This document shows, piece after piece, positions 45,713 to 56,990 of a stretch of DNA of 64,000 bases. The notes below the pieces were generated by a model that saw only the letters and a program-made list of their open reading frames with translations, did not search any database and had not been told where the DNA came from. This DNA is from Lyophyllum atratum. Its lineage: Eukaryota; Basidiomycota; Agaricomycetes; Agaricales; Lyophyllaceae. The first letter of the stretch is position 1. Each line of letters starts with the position of its first letter. Where the stretch lies: the NCBI GenBank assembly GCA_014905825.1, contig JACGCN010000002.1:1302001-1366000 (forward strand). The letters are read 5' to 3'. The position numbers were made by a program, and so were the translations under genes.

Positions 45713-46448
45713 CTAGACTCCTCCGGGGTGAGCAGTTGCCGTTGTTTCGCCAGTCGCTGCGCTTTGTGCCACGTCAATGAATCCTGGTTGCTTGGGATTC
45801 GACAATCGGCTGCGTTTTGACTGGTAGTCCCGGATAGCCGAACGGATGGCATCTTCTGCCAGCACTATTGAAAGAGGATACTTGTTAGTGACTGAGCACA
45901 CGAGTCGTCGACATGCAACCAACTCACTCGAACAGTGCAGCTTCACGGGTGGGAGACATAGCTCCTTTGCAATCTCAGTGTTCTTGATCTTCCCCGCCTC
46001 CTCCAAAGACAAACCCTTGACACGCTCGGTCATGTAAGAGCTCGATGCGATAGCACTACCACACCCAAAGGTCTTGAACTTCACGTCGGAGATGATACCA
46101 TCCGCGTTCACACGGATTTGCAGTTTCATGACATCTCCACAACTGCGGACGGTACTTCCCGATTAGTTCCGCAACGACGAGCACCATGAGGAGATCACTT
46201 ACGCAGGAGCCCCGACAAGGCCTGTACCAACATCAATGTCGCCCTTGGGCATAGAACCAACCTAGATCCAGACGAAGTCATTATCAGATAAGGGGGGTCT
46301 AGACAGTAGAACCTACATTTCTAGGCTTTTCATAATGTGAAATGACGTTCTCATGGTATGCACGAGCAGCCAGTGGCCGTAGCGTAGCCTGCAAAGCCGT
46401 TGGTCGAGCAGCGCTCAAGACAGTCTTTGTAATTGCTGAACGGAACAT
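45713..46448 (-). CDS. ISU1: Mitochondrial iron-sulfur cluster scaffold Isu1
   Basis: Four exons (46317-46448, 46203-46261, 45928-46142, 45713-45864) give 185 codons. An Arg/Ala-rich mitochondrial presequence (MFRSAITKTVLSAARPTAL) is followed by YHENVISHYEKPRNVGSMPK, LVGAPACGDVMKLQIRV (first cluster Cys), KFKTFGCGSAIASSS (second Cys), CLPPVKLHCSMLAEDAI (LPPVK Hsp70 site and third Cys) and a divergent Ser/Ala tail. Isu1 receives sulfur from Nfs1 and iron with frataxin and passes the cluster on through Ssq1. The extra C-terminal tail (about 25 residues, ATGETTATAHPGGV) is longer than in yeast. It is divergent from TAF9. Confidence 0.96.
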
Positions 46449-46813
46449 TTTCGTGGTGAGGGTGGGAGCAAAGAATTGTGGCGAGTGAAAAGTGACGCCA
46501 AATGCTTTGTCAGGGGCTGGATGGCCATTGCACGTGACCATGACGACGACGACAGCCACATTCACTTCCGCGGTGCTCTTAGGGACCTGGGATGATAGAA
46601 ATCTCTCCGATAGACATGATTCTCTATAGCCTTGCTCTAAGTTGTCATCCTTGACAGTTTACTTCAAGACTCGGTGGAGGGATGCCGTAGAATTGCTCCA
46701 GTTGTTGCGTATTCTGGGTGACGCCAAACAGTAAACAATGTTCAACAACCGCCTTGAAGTTCCTAGTTTGAGCCTGCGCAATATTGGCGCGGCTCTTGCA
46801 CGCTGCTGCCGCC

Positions 46814-47671
46814 ATGTCACGTCAAGCCGACAACCTTCCTCCCACTGCACGCGCCATTGCGCTCCTGGTATCATCTACACCCGCTGTCCAGGATGCACAA
46901 CCCGGTGTTTTGCACCAACTTCTTGAGTTCTCGCATCAGTACACGACGCAAGTCCTGACCGATGCAAGCGTGTATGCCGAGCATGCAGGCAGAGCTGGAA
47001 AGGTCGAAATCGATGATGTGGTCTTGGCTGTCCAGGCGCGCGTAGGATGGGAGTTTGGTGGTCGCGTCCCAAAAGAAGTCCGTTTCAGATTCGTTCTACC
47101 AAACACGCCTAAAGGCTGAGATGTTACACAGTATATACTATCTCTAGCGACGCAAGTAAATGCAACGCCCCTCCCCGCCGTTCCTGAGGTATTCGGCGTT
47201 CGACTACCGCAGCCCACAGACTGCCTCACATCCATCGACTTTGACCTTGTACCAAATAAACCACCTCCAGGCGTCAAACTTTATGACGAAGAAATTGAAG
47301 AGATCGAAGAGTCTGAATCTGAAGAAGAGGAAGAGGATGAAGATGAGGAAATGGAGTTGGCCCCCATACCTAGGCCCCTGGGTGCAAGTGGTGGCCCAGC
47401 AGCCACACGTATAGCACTGGACCATGTTATGAGGGAGGAGGCGCCCTTTCCGATCAGCGCTATCGCGACACCGTCGGATATTGATATGCTTGGTACGCCT
47501 GGGGGCAATGCTGGTCAAGGTATAGATGAAGGTAGTGACGCTGCGGAGGAGGAAGACCTGTTTGGGGGTGGGGATGATGATGAAGAGGAGAGCGATGGTA
47601 TGGAGGAGGTTCAGACGGAGGCAACCAACGGCGTGAAACGCAAGTTGGTCGAAGAAGACGATTACGACTAG
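46814..47671 (+). CDS. TAF9: TAF9 subunit of TFIID/SAGA
   Basis: Two exons (46814-47077, 47132-47671) give 267 codons. The histone-fold domain occupies about residues 8-90: RAIALLVSSTPAVQDAQPGV, QLLEFSHQYTTQVLTDASVY, AEHAGRAGKVEIDDVVLAVQ. The conserved extension LATQVNATPLP then VFGVRLP follows, then a Glu/Asp/Ser-rich acidic tail. TAF9 pairs with TAF6 to form an H3-H4-like dimer. The start was chosen at 46814 because the frame upstream, though partly open, lacks the conserved N-terminus. The start codons of TAF9 and ISU1 are 365 bp apart. Confidence 0.92.
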
Positions 47672-47784
47672 TTTGCAGTCGAACTTTGTATTTTTGCAGA
47701 TGTGTACGATAATGGCGGACTTCCTTGTGTATGATCCCATTGCTGTATATTCGTTGCATCGGAATACGAATACATGTCAAGTAA

Positions 47785-49555
47785 TCAGTGGACGCCGTTG
47801 GTGCCAAGATACTTTTGTGCCAGAACTGCCAGCAACAAGGCAAGCAACGTCATGATAATCAGCAAGATCACTGCCCAAGCTTATGAAGCGAAACCGTTAA
47901 TAGGATAACATGAAAAAGGGGAAGGGGAATGGACGTACAAGGACCGCCTCCAAGAGACTGCGGCACACTGACGACGCGTACGGAATTATCTGCACTCCCT
48001 GAAACGAGTAAAGAAGAGGTGGGATTGAAAGTAATTGTGGTAGGTGGAAACTCGTGGGCCTTGAGGATTGTCACAATGGGCTGCAGGCATAGGGACGTGA
48101 GATGAGCGTAATATGAGACAGGGGCAGCTGAATGCGTACACTCAAGTTGTTGGCATCCAAAAGACCTATTGTCAAGTCCGATGACCCAAATCCTAGGAAT
48201 TTCCCGTCGGCGCTAGATGCATAGAGTGATAAGCCCTTACTTCGCAGTAACTGCAATAGTGATCACTTACCTGACGTCAAAGCAGGTTAATCCGCGATCA
48301 CCGACTTTCCTGGTTTTGTCAACTGCCCAGGTCTGGGTGTTCCATTTGCAAACGAAAGCCTGGCGTGGAGGTGTCTTCGTTTTCCGCGTTCGCGGGGGTG
48401 ATGTGTTGATCACGCTGTAGAGGACGTCGCTATCGGTTGGATGGTATCTAGGCGGCGGATGAGTGAATTGGCAAATCGGCATCAGGCTAGTGTTACCTTG
48501 CGGAGCGGAATGTACCGACGGCCGCGTCTCCTATCGCCGTAGGAACTTCCACTGTATGCTGTAGTTCAAGCGTCGAAAATCCAGATTGTTTTGTCGACTT
48601 CGTCTTCTTTGCCTTGCCTTTTCCTTTGCTCTTGGTGGGGGAAGGCGTTTGAGGTACCTCTGCGGAGGTAGGAAGTGCATACACCAAGAGGTGGTGGGTG
48701 GTAGCAATCACAAGCTATGATAAAAGTAAGCCGATGAAATCAAGGCAGAGTACAGTGGTATTACGGTGGTATCCGAAAAAGTTGCATCGTAAATCTCTTT
48801 CTCGGTGTGGATGCGTTCGGCGACAGGCGACAGAGAAGGATACGATAAAAGCGTGAGCTAAGGGCATCTTCAATTCAGAAACCCAGAGTAATTGCATAAA
48901 TACATACATCGTGACTACCCGCGACTGCTAGCAGGGTACCGTCTGGAGACAGAACCGTGACTTTCTATGCGATAATTAGGAATGATTGGCTGCTATAGAT
49001 TGTAGCATTACTTGCCTGGTAGTCGTCCAAATCCCCAGGCGGAAGCGTTCCTTGCGTACTCAGGAGTCCCAGTCTGCAAGAGGGGATGCACGTTAGGCCA
49101 AGGCTCTAGCAAACCTGAGTGACAACGCACTTATGGTCCTTGGCGGTGAAGACGCGACAGTTTTCATTCTCATCCTTCTCCAATTTCTCCAATGCGCTGT
49201 TCACGCCACAGACGATGGTGCTAGTCTGAGACGTCCGTTAAATAGTTTGTCGGACAGGGTGCGAACGTGTGCCTTACCTTTGGGTGCGCAGCCATGCTCA
49301 TCGGTGCATCTTCGCCCTTCTCTAGCTCAAACTCGTCCAGTAGTTCGAGAGACCTCTCAGAGCCAACATTGTACAGTCGCTGGGTGCATGGTTAGTTATC
49401 TCTCGGAATACGGGGTTACAACTCACCAGCTTGTTTTTGATCCCGCTGCGTGATGCTCCACCTCCGCCGCCAAGAACCAGCTCAGTTTCAGAGAGGAATG
49501 AGGAAGAATATACTGGAAACGCGGGCAGAGAATGTGGCGAATGGCGAGTACGCAT
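47785..49555 (-). CDS. SEC12: SEC12-like Sar1 guanine-nucleotide exchange factor, one frame displacement
   Basis: Eleven exons (49427-49555, 49278-49379, 49131-49226, 49016-49073, 48908-48964, 48765-48857, 48497-48714, 48271-48447, 48140-48212, 47939-48080, 47785-47879) form a WD40 beta-propeller: ETELVLGGGGGASRSGI, VLSPDGTLLAVAGSHD, EIYDATFSDTTLVIATTHH, KFLGFGSSDLTIGLLD, HEFPPTTITFNPTSSLLVSG and SADNSVRVVSVPQSLGGG. One membrane anchor (ILLIIMTLLALLLAVLA) and a short lumenal KYLGTNGVH end the protein. It loads Sar1 with GTP on the ER to start COPII coats. The exons total 1240 nt, one over a multiple of three; the surplus A lies near 49201 between CGV and NSALEKLEK. Intron 4 has a GC donor (49015-49014). 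Confidence 0.88.
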
Positions 49556-49784
49556 TATATAGGGATTATGGTACAGAGCAAGGTACGAATGAAGCCCTGA
49601 ACTCCAGACTCCCGATCACAGACGCGTCTGTTTTGTCACGTGACACTATGGATTACCTTCAGAATCACCATCATCCGAGTCTTCGTTTTTGACTTCACTC
49701 CTCAAACATCCATCGTACACGGCCGCGGGCCCTTAGGCCTAACCCAACTCTCTCTGGTGGACTTTAGGCCGGATTCCCAAGATC

Positions 49785-52009
49785 ATGTTGGCTTCTGGCG
49801 CGGCTGGCGATGCCTCACCTCCCTCTCGAGGCTGGCAATTAACATTCGCACTTTTCGGGTCCAGAGACGATCTTCCGAAACTCACGACGGCGACTTTTGT
49901 CGGAATCATGATAGCTGTCACAGGAAATATTCTCATATCACTTGCTTTGAATCTCCAGAAACTTGCACACAAGCGGGTCGAGGCCAGAATTCGGACGAGG
50001 CAGACTGGACAGAACGGGGAAAGGACAAACGATCGAAATGGGTCTGCTGGTACCCCTCATGGCAGGCGCACTGGCCAACATAGTCTGGATGAGACTGACG
50101 AAGACCGCGTACATACATCTCCAATTATACCTGCCTCGACTCAAACAAGTCCGAGACCAGTCGAGACGGAACCTCTCATCCCCTTTCCTCCCTCGCCCTC
50201 CCCGACTACGGACTACGGAACCATGTCACCTAGCACCAGTGACAGACCTCCGGAGGAACCGATTAGACCTCGCAGATCAGCTTTTCTCCGCCTCGTTCCA
50301 GGCTGGCTTCGTACGAAGGAACGACACGCACCCCTTCAAGCCTCCTTTGTACCTGTTGACGTCGTATCCGAAAATACGACCCTACATAACCAGCGCGAAG
50401 GTCAGAAGTCAACCCAGAAGCACAATATAATAGAGGAAGGAAACGAAACTGCATATCTCAAGTCTAGGCTGTGGTATGTCTGTCACTACAGAAATATAAT
50501 ATGTTCTTAACGGGCATTGCGTAAGGTGGCTTGGTTTTTTATTAATGAATATCGGCGAAATGGGCAACTTCATATCGTATGCTTGGGCTCCGGCGTCCGT
50601 TGTCGCGCCTCTTGGTACTGTAAGATATGTTTAGCAAGCCTGCAAACTGCAAGCTAACACATTCCCGTCCTAGTTTGCTCTCATGGCGAACTGTGTATTT
50701 GCGCCCTTCTTACTGGGCGAACGCTTTCGCAAGGTCGCAATCATCTTTGACACCACCAATGTTATTGACGTTTTTCATTTTAGCGTGACCTCCTGGGTAT
50801 TCTTATTGCAATCATTGGAGCTGTGACTGTGGTTCTTGCGTCAAATGCATCAGACACCCGATTAGATTCCGATGGCCTGCTTCGCGCTATTTCGCAGCCA
50901 GCGTTTATAGTCTATTCCTGTGTATACTTCGTCGGTGCCATTATCTTGGCAACCCTTTCTCAGCATGAAATAGGTCGACGGTGGGTTTTTATAGATGTCG
51001 GATTGTGTGGTCTATTCGGTCAGAAACTTCCCGCCGCTGTCGAGACTTGAAATATTTCTAAATGGCTTACGTTTAGGTGGCTTTACTGTATTATCCACGA
51101 AGGCCATCTCAACATTGTTGACTATGGGGGTTGTGATGTTTTCCAGTTGGATCACCTACCCAGTTTTAGCTGTATGTCTTCTCGTTGTTTCCTCGATAAC
51201 ATAGCTTTCGTGCATCTCAATTTAGCCATCTTACAGGTTCTTATCATCACCGGCATCGGACAAATTAGATACCTCAATCGGGCTCTCATGCGATTCGACG
51301 GCAAAGTGGGTTGCTCCACTTCCGCCAATCCGATTTCCTCATCGCCTATATCATTGATCTAGGTTGTCATTCCCGTCCAATTTGTCTTCTTTACGCTCTC
51401 TGCTATCATCGGTTCCGCGATTCTATACGGAGACTTCAAGAAGGCGAAATTTCACCAGATTGTAACCTTTTTATACGGTTGCGCTGCAACGTTCTTGGGC
51501 GTCTTCATCCTCTCCTGGGCGTCTACCACTGATCAAGACGATGCTGAAGATGCCAGTGAAGTAGACCCGGCAGATGGTCGTTCGCCTGCTTCCAACGACG
51601 AACCACGCTCTGGATTCGGGACAATCGGAAAGCGAAGGCGGGCAGCGCTTATTATTCCCAGCGGCGCAAGAGACGCCCCGATCCTCAGGTCCCAACACAG
51701 TGCTGTCAGCCTCCTTGGACTTTCTCCGGCGCAGGTATATGATTTTACCATGCTGCATAACAAAACATTTACTCAATTTTCGGTGCTTCTTTCTAGCACT
51801 TGCTGTTGGTGCATACACCACCGCGCGAAGTCCCTATTCATATTCAAACGCAAAACGGGCCGGACAGGCGGAGGACTATGAGTTGGCTGGGCGATGGCAG
51901 ACATCACGGTGAAAGCCAAGCAGGGTCCCGAGATAACAGTCTCGTCGGAAGGCTCAGGCATGGTGCTGGCAACCGCGTTGGAAGTCTCGATCATAACATC
52001 TATCGATGA
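49785..52009 (+). CDS. NIPA-type magnesium transporter
   Basis: Eight exons (49785-50473, 50526-50619, 50674-50733, 50784-51018, 51077-51171, 51237-51305, 51363-51734, 51797-52009) give 608 codons in frame. The first TM is ATFVGIMIAVTGNILISLAL and a long polar loop (about 160 residues) follows. The NIPA core is then WWLGFLLMNIGEMGNFISYA, APASVVAPLGTFALMANCVF, APFLLGERFRKRDLLGILIA, VYFVGAIILATL, GLCGLFGGFTVLSTKAISTL, YLNRALMRFDGKVVIPVQFV and LYGDFKKAKFHQIVTFLYG. A polar tail ends it. NIPA proteins move Mg2+ (or other divalent cations) and are often endosomal or at the plasma membrane. The GEMGN...PLG motif is diagnostic. It is divergent from SEC12, with 229 bp between starts. Confidence 0.9.
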
Positions 52010-52145
52010 CTTTGGTGACTCCCGTCTCTTGATACCCATATATGCTGCACATGCCTGCGCTGCCCATTTTCCGGGACAATTGCGAAGGTATAATACACAT
52101 GATGATACGGACTCAATCCTTCCAGTAGCTCACGAACAACTGTAG

Positions 52146-53069
52146 CTATACCTGAGGATTGCTGAACGCCGCATCTGTCCCCTGAATCCTGGGGTGGTCC
52201 GCGATGTTGGCTTGGGCCTCGTATACCGTAATGACAGGATTATTTTTGCGCTGAAATCGCTTGTTAGGATCGACACGTCTGACTTCATGGACTGTGTCAC
52301 CTCTGTCCAATGCCCCAAGAATCCAATGTAATAAATTTGGGTCGTCTCTGCGCCTTGCGATGCCGGAAAGAAAAGAGTAAGGGAGGAGATGTTTGAAAAC
52401 TGAGACGTCCTAAGGAAAAAAACCCATAAACAACTCTTCAAAATATTATCAGCTCGAAGGATGATATTACTTCACAGCATACTCCCCAACCTCGCGTCCC
52501 TGAGGAATATCGAATTCTTGGGTTGGTTTCTGATCGCTGATATCGTCGAAGTCCAAACTGGCCGCATTGGCATACTGAAAAGTGAATGCATCGTTAGATT
52601 CATTTGTATACAAAGAGGTTAGCAGAGAGTCATTTGCGCACCAGTGCAACTTTTGAAGGGGTTTGGTCTGTTGGTCCTGTCTTAAGAAGCACAGATCGGA
52701 GCCTTACAGACCCTGTGAATGGTACTCGTACGATGCTGTATATTTTTATGGGCATTAAAAAAGTAGACCGATCAAATACGCGCCGTACACCTGGTCATCC
52801 GCGTCCGACTCGAGTGACTATGAACATGGAGAGGGTGAGGAAGCCATGGGATAACCGAACAAAGCGTTACGCACGATAGACTCGTTCAACCGCTGATGCC
52901 ACGGTTTTATAACCTCGGGTCCACGCCCGTTTGTATTTAGCGCAACGACGTTTGAGCGATCGATGTGGATATATAAATTATCTTGTGGGCCAAGGTCAGA
53001 AGTATCATGGTCATGGTCGTGATCGTGATCATGGCTCTCATCGCCGCAGCTGCTATGGTTGTGGCTCAT
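52146..53069 (-). CDS. PITH-domain protein (PITHD1 homologue)
   Basis: Six exons (52875-53069, 52789-52817, 52642-52735, 52471-52574, 52301-52409, 52146-52250) give 211 codons. The N-terminus has HDHDHDHDHD, possibly metal-binding, then DLGPQDNLYIHIDRSNVVAL. The PITH (DUF1000) jelly-roll runs DADDQVIVRVPFTGSVRLRS, LKTGPTDQTPSKVAL, SLDFDDISDQKPTQEFDIP, SNISSLTLFFPASQG, IYYIGFLGHWTE and NIADHPRIQGTDAA. PITH domains occur alone or fused to thioredoxin (TXNL1, which contacts the 26S proteasome). This stand-alone form has no known enzyme activity. The exon 2 donor must be 52788 rather than two bases earlier for DDQVIVRV to read. Confidence 0.93.
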
Positions 53070-53604
53070 GGATTCGAAGGAGAAGGGATTAGATTTCTCA
53101 AAGGAAATGTAACGGGGTCAAGCGGTGGTTATTATGGACCTTGGTTTGTGGACCCGAAGCAGCGCGGCATTGAAGCCTCTAAGCGCCACTCCAACCAAAC
53201 AAGCACAAATCTTTTCGGATGTATAAAAAAGCTTCAGCCTGCGGTGACAGCGACAGCATCGCCAATCTCCAAATCTCTGACCAGTGTCCTGTTGCTGTGA
53301 GTTCAATGTTCAATTTTCTTATTCATGATGTTTTACTTGTAATTTGCGTTCGACTGCCATTCACTTCATACCAAAGGGACCACCCGCCAGTGGTCCTGGA
53401 GCGAGTGGTATGAGACAACTACTTTCTGTCTGATTCACAACCTTCGATTTTCGACGCCGTACTGACCAATTTTATACAGATCTGTATATTAGAATCATTT
53501 GCAGACCATTGATTGAACGTAAGGCGAAGTCTTGTTTCGCCTACAATGTATTACCTAAGTTCGAAATCATAGTTTTACCTGTTAACCTGAACACAATTGG
53601 GCAA
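53070..53604. other. Intergenic region, divergent promoters
   Basis: 535 bp between the PITH gene and the UBX gene. An open plus-strand frame from 52983 overlaps the PITH exon antisense and is not credible. Nothing else was seen. Confidence 0.4.
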
Positions 53605-54651
53605 ATGTCGGACGCGCTAGCCCAACCCTTTGAACCATCAGCCCCTCCTGCTGAGGACCCCGGAGTGTCGAGAGTGCTGAAGCCTGAGGATGCAAATATC
53701 ACGCAGGAACAGCCAACCTTCAAGGTTTACAAACCATCGAGTGTAGCATCTGCGGCTCCTCCCCGTGCGTTCGTTCTGAACATGCACCTATGTCCTCAGT
53801 GGAATGACCTTCGAACGTTTCGCACTCTCAGCACCGCTATCCGACGATTATTTCACTCCTACGGCAGCAGATCTCCAATCTGCTCAACGGACCCTGGCTG
53901 CGAGGACCCAGGCGCTCGTGAATGCCCCACTTGAACTGCGTGCCGTCCGAGATGCGAGAGAGCAGACGAGGAGAGATAGGTGGCCAAATGTGAGTGATGG
54001 TTGAATGAGACAAGGGCCTGACGAGGCTCACGGGAATGCAGACAACTATACGCGTTAGATTCACCGATCGCACGCAGTTGGAACGCACCTTCCCATCGAC
54101 AGACAAAATCCGGGCCGTATATGCCTTCGTGCGTAATTCACTGAGGGATGATGTTAAGCCGATCAAGTTTATCCTTTGTGCGAAACTCTTCTTTCCTGGT
54201 GGATACCACCTAACCCTCAGATTATGTCAGATCAATCGCCCCCGAAACGCGATCTGAAGGTATCTGACCCTCAAGTCCGGGACCTCAACCTTGCCGAGCT
54301 GCAATTATCGCCTTCCTCCGTCCTTCTATTAAGATTTGAGGATGAGTCGTTGAACAGTAAGGTTTAACTTAACTTCTGGTAGCGTCATACTTGATGTATT
54401 CATCTAGGTTCCGATATGCCCGCGCCACTGCTGCCGGCCATTCTTTCTCAAGCTGTAGACCTTCCAGCACCCCAAGACTATGAGGCAACTCCGGCTCCTT
54501 CCGGTGAGGCGTCAAGATCAGGCCCTTCATCTAGTCCCGCGCCTAGTAGTGGAGAAAAGAAGATACCAAAATGGTTAAAGATGGGACTAAGTGAGTGAAC
54601 GCCACCTCAGTGTTCCGGATAATTCGATTCATCGTCATCTCAGAGAAGTGA
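53605..54651 (+). CDS. UBX-domain protein (TUG/ASPSCR1/Ubx4-like)
   Basis: Six exons (53605-53764, 53832-53989, 54042-54177, 54231-54356, 54408-54590, 54644-54651) give 256 codons; the last exon is only eight nucleotides (KK and stop). The N-terminus is Pro/Ala-rich with PTFKVYKPS, then DDYFTPTAADLQSAQRTLA and ARTQALVNAPLELRAV. The UBX fold follows: NTTIRVRFTDRTQLERTFPS, IRAVYAFVRNSL and VKPIKFILYQSPPKRDLKV, ending LSPSSVLLLRFED and KKIPKWLKMGLKK. UBX proteins recruit the p97/Cdc48 ATPase; TUG proteins disassemble its hexamer and control vesicle retention. This protein lacks the N-terminal TUG-UBL of the animal protein, which appears normal for the fungal group. Confidence 0.88.
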
Positions 54652-55027
54652 GGAATGGAATAGACGTTGTTGACTATCATGCCAAGAAGTAATGCGATCC
54701 CCACAATATGGGCCGTCTATCATTACTGATAAGTCGCACATATTTCATGTATGTTCTTCAGTATCGACTCGTTCGTTCTATTCGCAAGAGGGAGCACTTT
54801 TGCTTCATGATCAACTGATACCAACTCGCCCCTAAGAGTCCGAGCTCCGGTTTCGCGAAATTTATCTCTTCCTTCGTTGTTGTGCGACACGGTCACCAGC
54901 ATACTCGAGAAAGACCGAAAGTAGATCATGCGTCTCCCGCAGGTGGTTGCTACCTTCCACGATCTTGAACTGCCAGCCGGAACGTTTACTAACACTCGCT
55001 AATGCTTCGAACGGCAGCCGCAGGCGC
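54652..55027. other. Intergenic region before the P450 relic
   Basis: 376 bp after the UBX gene. Overlapping short open frames on both strands; possibly more of the decayed P450 gene, but I could not recognise upstream P450 motifs. Confidence 0.35.
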
Positions 55028-55198
55028 TCTCGACAAGACGTCATTGAGGAAGCATTTTCACTGCTTCAAACCGGGACCGAAGGCGCTGGAAACCTGTGTA
55101 CAGTAGGAACATTTTATGTCCTCAACAGCCCAGCCTTGCGGAAGGTGCTTTTTGAAGAGCTCCGCGACGCATAGCCAGACAAAAGATACACCCATCAG
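55028..55198 (+). pseudogene. Cytochrome P450 fragment (I-helix region)
   Basis: The plus-strand frame reads SRQDVIEEAFSLLQTGTEGA, then GNLCTVGTFYVLNSPALRKV and LFEELRDA. The TGTE segment matches the P450 I-helix oxygen-binding motif ([AG]GT[DE]), and the following block matches the usual fungal ...TVGTFHVL-P---KL--ELR-AWPD. At the expected Trp of AWPD there is a TAG stop (55172-55174), after which PDKRY continues. The haem-binding Cys region and the N-terminal half are not found nearby, so this is a relic. Confidence 0.6.
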
Positions 55199-55296
55199 GT
55201 ATGCCGTTCCAGAAAAACATCCGTGTGAGGAATCGAGGTAATTAGTACGTGCGTTTTTCGTATCTACGTACAACCCCGCAATACATATCGATCATT

Positions 55297-56687
55297 CTAC
55301 AGCAATGTTCTCAGATACTCGGTGCACGCCAGCAGACCTAAACTTTGACCATAAGGCATGCTTGTGAGGGGTATCTTTCGATAGCTTTCGATATCATCAA
55401 AGACTGGGGTACCAAACGATACCTGCCTCAACTCCCCCTTCTCCGATATGTTGGCGAGAACTCCCTGAATCGCCTTATTCGCCGCGTTGGTGTAGCGTTC
55501 CTCCTTGGGTATCAACCTTAAGCGCAAAGCTTTCAGAATACCGTATGCAAAGCCTGCGCTCGCTGATGCTTCAAGATATGAAGTTGGGTCGTCTAGGATG
55601 GTGCGCCACAGGCCAGTTGAAGGATCCTGGCACGACACCAGTGCATTGACCTGCGCAATGAGTGCCGAGACCAAAAACATGCGCACACCATCGGAGGCAG
55701 GTAGGTTCAGCATCTCGATGAAATCCGGGATGGCTACGGTCACCCAACAATTTCCCCGCCCCCATCTTGCTTTAGCAAAGTGATGACGGCCATCGAAGGT
55801 CCAACCTGTCAAACATCCATTCAGGTACATCATAGAACAGTCGTATAGGCTTGCTGACCATGGAACCACAAGCCAGTCTGCTGGTCCTGCAAGTATTTGA
55901 TACTTCAAGTTTTGTGAGCAACGAAGTGAGTGACTTGTCGTTCCGATTAATACATGACTTACTGGACTAAGAATTGTCTTTTCGCTTCTTCGATATATTC
56001 TTTCCGTCCAAGGACCAATCCGATTTTGGCGAGCGGGAGTACCGTCATCATCAGGGTGTCATCCCACAACTGCTGATGATTGTCGACCAGGTATGTGATA
56101 TGCTGAAGGCCACCTTCTTCCGTTCTTGGCATGTCATACATCGCCCATTCTGCCCAAGAGTCTAGGTGCACCAGAAAGTTGGCTTTCCCAGCTTCGTGAA
56201 GGTATGCCGCAGTCAGCAAAGGCGACATCGTGTTCACATTCTGTAAGTATATTTACTGTCATGCGACTGGTATATGACACTTTTTCTTACCTTAGTAGTA
56301 CCAACTGCAAACCGGTCCCGGAACCAAACCAGTGCAATATTCAGGGCGTTCTCGTCGCCGGTGATCTCGTGGAATTTCAGAAGACCATAAAGACCTATGT
56401 TAAGGCCGAAAATGAGCGCATGACTCGGGCAGGAAGTCGAACTAGACCACCTATCCCGTGGGTCCACTTGAAGATGGTGAAAAATATAAATTCTGGGTTT
56501 GCCTTGGGGAGTGTAAATATTGCCGTACCTCCCAGTCATTCCAGCCTTTCGTATCGATTATACGTCCATCTTCAAGTGTCATCAGAAATTCACCAGTCTC
56601 ATCTTTTATGTTGACCAGGCAGGCGATCAATTTCGAAATATGGTCCAAAAGGGCTACTTTGAGGGGGTTTGTATTCCTCGCAGACAT
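55297..56687 (-). CDS. GH105 unsaturated rhamnogalacturonyl hydrolase
   Basis: Six exons (56529-56687, 56451-56466, 56291-56394, 55963-56240, 55859-55902, 55297-55805) give 369 codons, the normal GH105 size. Motifs along the alpha/alpha-barrel are GWNDWEWTHGIGLYGLLKFH, NTMSPLLTAAYLHEAGK, DMPRTEEGGLQHITY, VDNHQQLWDDTLMMTVLP, TGLWFHGWTFDGRHHFAKAR, WGRGNCWVTVAIPDFIEML, DDPTSYLEASASAGFAYGIL and LTSMPYGQSLGLLACTEYLR. The D of LWDDTLMM lies where YteR-type enzymes carry the catalytic Asp. The enzyme removes the unsaturated galacturonate made by rhamnogalacturonan lyase. No signal peptide is seen (MSARNTNPLKVALLDHIS), so it should be cytosolic. It is divergent from the ACS transporter, which fits uptake before cleavage. 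Confidence 0.93.
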
Positions 56688-56761
56688 GGCGAAATGTTGG
56701 GTCGAGCCGGGACTGTTGAGCTGCTTGCAGTTATCTTAAGCATGCCCATCTTATTTCCCTA

Positions 56762-56777
56762 CCGGGCCGCGGCCCGG
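56762..56777. promoter_or_regulatory. Perfect 16-bp GC palindrome in the shared GH105/MFS promoter
   Basis: CCGGGCCGCGGCCCGG is its own reverse complement. It lies 75 bp upstream of the GH105 start and 214 bp upstream of the transporter start. It contains everted and inverted CGG/CCG triplets, the half-sites of Zn2Cys6 regulators, so it is a good candidate operator for joint control. The function is inferred. Confidence 0.5.
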
Positions 56778-56990
56778 CTACATAATGATATTGGATCATG
56801 TTATGATGGTTGGTGGGGTAAGATCGAATCGGGCAACCACCGAAATTCCCGTTGTACCGTCCTACCACCATGGACCATTTGTAAAACTGTCACAAGACCG
56901 TCCAGAATCATTTAGAAGTAACCTCTCTTCTTCCTCATAAAAGCTATGGTCTCTTGATCAATTCGAGGGGCCATTTTTCGGAGAAACATC

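Noticed and set aside
52983..53300. 105-codon frame with a hydrophobic stretch (MVMVVIVIMALIAAAAMVVA)
   Set aside because: It is antisense to the His-Asp repeat of the PITH gene; the hydrophobic look is the complement of HDHDHD codons.
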